NCBI GenBank assembly: GCA_026168455.1
Contig: CM047431.1
Location: forward strand, 60,098,910 to 60,162,909
Reading direction: 5' to 3'
Origin: Theocolax elegans
Taxonomy: Eukaryota; Arthropoda; Insecta; Hymenoptera; Cerocephalidae
Length of the DNA stretch: 64,000 nt
The notes below the pieces were generated by a model, which saw only the letters and a program-made list of their open reading frames with translations, did no database searches and was not told the origin of the DNA. Numbering within the stretch: the first letter of the stretch is position 1; each line of letters starts with the position of its first letter. Positions 59,089-64,000 of the stretch are shown here, piece after piece. Both the position numbers and the translations under genes were made by a program.

Positions 59089-60345
59089 CGACACGGTGGC
59101 GGAGTGGCGGAAACGCACCTCGGCCGGTCATGAAAGTTAAGCAGCACCGAGCGCGGTTGGCACTTGGATGGGTGACCGTTCTCGGGCTTAGCTTAAATGA
59201 TCGGTTAGGTGTTTTTTCACATTCCACAACGTGAGCGGGAGGTGTGAGACATTCGGTTTCGGTGTTAAAGTTTACGCAATGTGACCTTGCCACCCAAACA
59301 GAATTGTTCTCGAATACACCGCCCTTCTCGGAGGAGGTTTTCCTAAATGGCATTTATCCCAACGGGTTTGGCCACAGGTTTTCCCCCCGAGTAGAAATGA
59401 TTTCCAGGCAAAAAGAAGGCCCTGTTCAGGTACCTGACGAATATTAAAAGGCCCTGAACAGGTGCCTGTAAAGGGCCTTTAAAAAATGTAATGGGGTGGA
59501 GATCAGGGCCTGTTTTATGTAATACTATTTTGTGGGTATGTTCAGGTGATATTAAGGCACTTAATTAGTAGTAAAAACTAAATCTGAATGTAATTGTTAT
59601 TTTACATTTGTTTTTACGGGAATTTTCAAAACCACAAAATATACTAATATAAAGGTATAAATATAAGGTTAATTAGGTGTGCGTACATGCGTGCGTGCGT
59701 GCGTGCGTGTGTGTGTGTGTGGGCGTGTGTGTGTAAATAAAATAAAATGCATTTTAATACATTAATATTTATTAAACATAAATATTATAGATAATATAAT
59801 TAAAATATATGGTTTAATATAATTTCCAAATAATTACAACAATCTTAATATAATATTAATAACTTTGAGCTTTTTTTATACAATACAAAATTAAATTTTT
59901 TCACATATTTAAAGCAATATAATACTGCATAAACTTTTATATTATTAAAGTGTTTTTTTAAACTTTCACTATTTATATATTGTATTTTCCTTTTCAATCG
60001 ATAACTTCGAACTCTTAGTAAATTATATTTATATACTATATATTATTACTCATTTATTACTCATTTTATATTTATAAAAAACTCTTGATAAAATTCTAAC
60101 CTGAAAATTTATATACAATACTATATAATTTGTAGATATTATTACTAACCTCACATACGAACTAACAAAATTGACTTTTACTATACGTCACATCCGAACT
60201 AACAAAATTAGGCCCTGACTTAAATTCCATTACATTCGTATCCCGGCCCTTAACAGGCGGCCTTTTCAGGCCCTGTTTTCTAATTCAGGCGGCCTGGCTA
60301 GAATTTCTACTCGGGCCCTCTCTCCACGGGCATAACCCCGGGCGA
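59089..60345 (+). repeat. 5S-rRNA-like SINE, split by a TIR element
   Basis: The head 'cggccggtcatgaaagttaag' plus 'cacttggatgggtgaccg' reads like the middle of 5S rRNA including its box C. Before it stands 'cggtggcggagtggcgg', A-box-like. The body 'tcggttaggtg', 'cattccacaacgtgagcggga' matches the copy at 17998. A TIR element interrupts at 59386 and SINE-like sequence (ggccctctctccacgggcata) resumes at about 60313. Confidence 0.65.
59386..60313. mobile_element. TIR element with CCGAGTAGAAAT ends inside the SINE
   Basis: Left 'ccgagtagaaatgatttcc' then 'aggccctgttcagg'; right 'ggcctggctagaatttctac' then 'tcgg'. The arms share repeated 'ggccctga' and 'caggcggcct' units, so subterminal repeats are present. 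The centre is AT-rich with a GT microsatellite (59690-59735). No transposase. The tips resemble the 146-bp MITE at 39569. A hAT-like origin is possible, but no clear 8-bp duplication was found. Confidence 0.65.
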
Positions 60346-60521
60346 ATGCGAGAAGGTGGGGTAAAGAGGGGATAAAAATTGGAAATGGAATGAAATGGAA
60401 TAATAAAGGTGTAAGGGATACGTAAAAACCTGTAAAAAGGTGTACGTGGAAACTACCAAAATTTTATTGAATTAATAATCTAGAAAAATTGGTGCGGATA
60501 GTTTAAAACATATAAGATAGG

Positions 60522-60755
60522 GCGTGACATCTTAACTTTTTTGAAAATAAATCATTTTCGTAATAATAATTAAATAAACAAATTTTGATTTGTAATTTTA
60601 AGTAAAAAAAGGTATAAAAATCTTAAAATAATTGGGTATATATCGTTTAAATTATACATAAGAGGTTGACGTAACGGATTTTTCCAAAAATTAATGATAG
60701 CGTTTATAAAAAAATATAAGGAATGCCCATTTTCTAAATTCGACATCCTTTTAAG
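60522..60755. mobile_element. GGATGTCG-type MITE, partial copy
   Basis: 'gggcgtgacatctt' at the left, 'taataataattaaataaaca' inside, and 'tttataaaaaaatataagg' then 'aaattcgacatcc' at the right match the copy at 35218 in the same orientation, shortened. Confidence 0.5.
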
Positions 60756-62361
60756 AAGTATTCCGCTTAGAATAAAAATCTATTATTTACAATGTACTTT
60801 ATCAAAGCAATAACATATCAGGAAAGAAAAGCATCTGATAATGTCGAGCGACCAGCTAAAACAAAAAGTAATAATAATAAAAACCATATACATATTATCT
60901 CTTACTTCATACCTATAAAATAAAATAAAATAAAAAACTATTTATAAAAATATAATATTAGAATTTGAAATCTTCAATGCGTTTACATAAAAGAATAATT
61001 TTGTTAATTTAAAAACTTGGAACTTCAACAACAAGAATTAAATGTACATTATAATTGTGGTAAAAGTTGGATTCTATATATACGGTGTTAAAATTATACG
61101 TAATTCTTATATAAGACAATTGATTAATTAATTAATTGAATTAAATACGTTAATTATTTTATGTTTACAGTTAAATCTTTATTGTAATAATTAAATGTAT
61201 TAACGTAGAGTTAACGTAACCATAAATAAAAATGACACGTTTGATTAACAATCGATTAAAAAAAAGACAATTTAAATATTCGAATTACAATTACAATGAG
61301 CTCTGTGATTCAGTCAATGAGCATGAGAAAAGGACGAATAAACCGCGTTATTCACCAGTAGCTCGTGTACCGATATTGTTTGTAAATTAGTATAGCCTAT
61401 GTATATATACGCGCATAGTAAATTAAAATATTTGCAAGATAAAAAAATTTAATTTCAGATTAATTTTTTACTTATCAACGATTTAAAATATAAGTTTGCT
61501 TCACAATTTCATTTTTATTGTAATTTTTTTAAGCAATTGATACATTTCAGCGTTTGTGAAATTACAAATAAAAGAAAAAGTATACTGGATCTATGTAATA
61601 AAAACATAATTAAAAAATAATTTTTGAAAACAATCAGTTACGGAATAATATTATCCGTTTCCGATCTTTCAAACTTGCGTAACAATTTGTTTTTTTTTCT
61701 TGTAAGAAAAAAACCTATTGCGCCGGAACACGGTAAGAAATATTTTAAAAAATACTTTTCGAAAAATGTAGTTAAAAGTAAGTGTACAGTAGGTGATTTG
61801 CATAAATTCTTTAGGATTTTCTTAAGACACTTACAACCGACCTTCGTAGTTTAGCATCGCCGGAATGCAACAAAACGACGAGCTTCGAACCGATAATTTT
61901 AGGAAGCAATTATACGTTTTTACTGAAACGGTAACAATGAACATTTTTCAAAAAATAATATTACAGCAAATGAGAGAAAAAATATAGAAAACGATAAAAT
62001 TTGATTCGATACGCCTTAAAATCTTAATTTCATTGGAAATTATGGAAATGAACAATACAAAATATTACATTCCACGCGTATATCTAATTATACAGGTGGC
62101 TCTCTTTCTCTCGTATAATTGCATAAGAATGCACTATAAGACATTGCGCAATCCATTCGTTATACAAAAGCAAAAATGATTGTATATTTTACTATACGGT
62201 GGTCCAACGACTTTACTTTGCTCGTATTCATTTTAATTATAATCGTTGTATATATATTTATCATATAAAGATCGTGGCGCATCGAGTGATTATAAATAAT
62301 TGATGGTGCCTTTACTTATTGATCTATTGTTTACAGATATATAGACCAGACGGCAGAGAAT
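60756..62361. other. Upstream of the hexosaminidase gene; no coding exon recognised
   Basis: AT-rich. 'gatctattgtttacag' ends in AG at 62336, 25 bases before the ATG, so a noncoding first exon may lie upstream. No TATA or initiator could be fixed. Confidence 0.4.
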
Positions 62362-64000
62362 ATGCAGCTGATTTTCATTGTACTCGGTTGTCTCGTTTTC
62401 ATTGGCGTTGACGCTCGAACAAGACAGTAAGAATTTATTCCTGTCATAAACAGCGTCTGATGAATTTTATTGAAGACGAATCATTGTTTATACTTGTTCT
62501 CATTCTTTCCCTTCTTCTTTTATTTTTTTTGTAATTAACTATAAACTGTAAATAATTAATTATTAAAATTGTATAAAAAAAAAGTTTTAAAAAGATTTTT
62601 AAATTATATGTTTTTGTAATTAACTATAAACTGTAAATAATTAATTATTAAAATTGTAAATAAAAAAGTTTTAAACAGATTTTTAAATTATATATCTGCA
62701 AGTTGTGATCAAAATTCGAATCGTTTAATTTATATTTTTTAACAAAAAATGTAAACATTTTATTTTTGGTTCATTAGTCTCAAGTATAGACTTTACAAAT
62801 AGACATTAAAGGGATATTTGGATACTTTACTATAATAAGTGGACTTTTTAACATTTTGTAAAAATAGAACTTAATTTTAAATTTTTGCCAAATCTTTTAT
62901 TAAAAATTTTATTTTTACGTAATTATGAAAATATTTATTCAATATCTATCCCTTTTCAATTCAATAGAAAAAGGAACATTTTATTTTGTTCTTAATTGAC
63001 AGTGTTTTAAAATAACAAAAGTTATTTCCATTATTTTTAAATTAAAATAGTGTCAATATCATTTTTTTATTGATTTTCTTACAATTGAAGACAAATGTAT
63101 TATGTATTAATTTAAAATTATACAGACAGATTGTCTTTTCAAACATAATTGATTACAAATGATTAATTGATGATGCACTAGTCATTTTCACACTTACTAA
63201 ATCAAAAATTAAAGAACAAAGAAAATGAAAAAAATAATATTAACGAGGAATATTTTTTATAGATTTTATAGAGCTTACGAGTGTCTGCAAAACAAACGAT
63301 GTCAACGAGTAGCTCGTCCGATCACATCTATTGAAGAACTTGGTCTTTCTCAACATCCAAGTTTACAGGCATGCCGATTAGTTTGCTCGCAAGCTGCTGG
63401 TATTTGGCCGATCCCTACCGGTTCCGTAAACACTGGAATTAACGTACGTTTACTTTTTATATCTTATTTATTTGTTTATACTTTATTTATTTGTACTTAC
63501 TGATTATAAACAACTAATTATTATTAGATAGATAACTATAATGATTCATTTGAAACTTTTCTTTTTTCAGTATCTACCTATCGATCCTCATAATTTCCAG
63601 TTTCAATACGTGAACGATCTTACGGAAACTGTACGTTTATTTATGTCCATATCAACGGATGAATTTATCAAGAACATTAATTTATTATGTGGAACTGATT
63701 GCAAAACGAATAATAGACTTGTGACTGTTCATTTTAAAATTGAGTCTTCCAGCCTTGATCTTGATTGGGATACTAATGAATTATACGATTTGGAAATTTC
63801 TACCACAAGTGAGTGTAGTCGGCTTTATTTTATCTGTAACAAAATAAATGTATTATATATATTATTAATTTATTTATTTATTCACGAATTTACTATTACA
63901 ATTTTTAATTAGAAAATCAGTCATAATATTAAGTGTGCGTACTAGTTCTAACTTTCGTTACAAGAGATTATAATTTCATACCACTCAATACAGGTATCAA
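62362..64000 (+). CDS. Beta-N-acetylhexosaminidase (glycoside hydrolase 20), N-terminal exons; runs off the window
   Basis: Secreted or lysosomal enzyme that removes terminal beta-linked GlcNAc/GalNAc from chitin oligomers or N-glycans. Coding exons: 62362-62426, 63263-63443, 63571-63808, and the first bases of a fourth from 63994 (after caatacag). Introns are GT-AG and phases agree; an alternative acceptor nine bases downstream (after 63271) would also keep frame. The start codon begins a signal peptide, MQLIFIVLGCLVFIGVDA, probably cut before RTR. Exon 2 holds paired cysteines and LQACRLVCSQAAGIWPIPTG, the pattern of the insect hexosaminidase N-terminus (C...C....LWP.PTG). Exon 3 (YLPIDPHNFQF to DWDTNELYDLEIS) is the N-terminal GH20b-type domain. 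The catalytic Asp-Glu barrel lies beyond the window, so activity and subtype (NAG1, NAG2, FDL or HEX) cannot be judged. Confidence 0.85.
62526..62695. repeat. Two-unit tandem duplication (85 bp) in hexosaminidase intron 1
   Basis: 'gtaattaactataaactgta' through 'gatttttaaattatat' occurs twice with an 85-base period, with only a few differences. Confidence 0.75.

Noticed and set aside
59089..59200. Genuine 5S rRNA gene
   Set aside because: Only the central and box-C parts resemble 5S; the ends do not, and the sequence continues into a body shared with another repeat copy.
1..64000. CRISPR arrays, operons or prokaryotic genes
   Set aside because: No regularly spaced direct repeats with unique spacers; gene structure is eukaryotic throughout.

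Overview
The window is AT-rich eukaryotic (insect) genomic DNA, with intron-bearing genes, GT-AG introns and many transposable elements. An insect origin is inferred from the paired-like homeodomain protein, the insect-type beta-N-acetylhexosaminidase start, a LOA/Lian-type LINE and a chuvirus-like glycoprotein relic. Hymenoptera is plausible but not proven. No bacterial-type genes, CRISPR array or intact tRNA/rRNA gene was found.

Layout. (1) 808-12760 is a large LTR-bounded element (LTRs TGTTACGTG...CACGTAACA). Its only recognisable retroviral-type coding content is a broken glycoprotein gene of chuvirus (Jingchuvirales) type at 9536-11559, directly behind a good splice-acceptor-like tract. 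A full-length, apparently intact LOA-like non-LTR retrotransposon (2162-7932, minus strand) is inserted in it, with a perfect 16-bp target-site duplication and ORFs overlapping as TAATG. (2) 12761-33200 is gene-poor: a solo copy of the same LTR, a 5S-rRNA-like SINE, Ty3/gypsy debris and three long inverted-repeat (foldback) elements. (3) 36146-43999 is a complete four-exon paired-like homeobox gene (282 aa), with a likely promoter at 35900-36145, an intron at the classic homeodomain 46/47 position and foldback/MITE insertions in its introns. (4) 44000-51380 is AT-rich DNA without recognised genes. (5) 51384-54910 is a nest of inverted-repeat elements with an internal, assembly-suspect tandem duplication. 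(6) 59089-60345 is a second 5S-like SINE split by a TIR element. (7) 62362-64000 holds the first three coding exons of a secreted family-20 beta-N-acetylhexosaminidase, running off the window.

The two host genes show no functional link: one is a nuclear transcription factor, the other a secreted or lysosomal glycosidase. The rest is largely mobile-element sediment. The most notable items are the LTR element carrying a negative-strand-virus glycoprotein gene, the young intact LINE, the near-identical 224-bp two-hairpin repeat (34941 and 53270), the 5S-headed SINE family, and the large near-palindromes, one of them in an intron of the homeobox gene.
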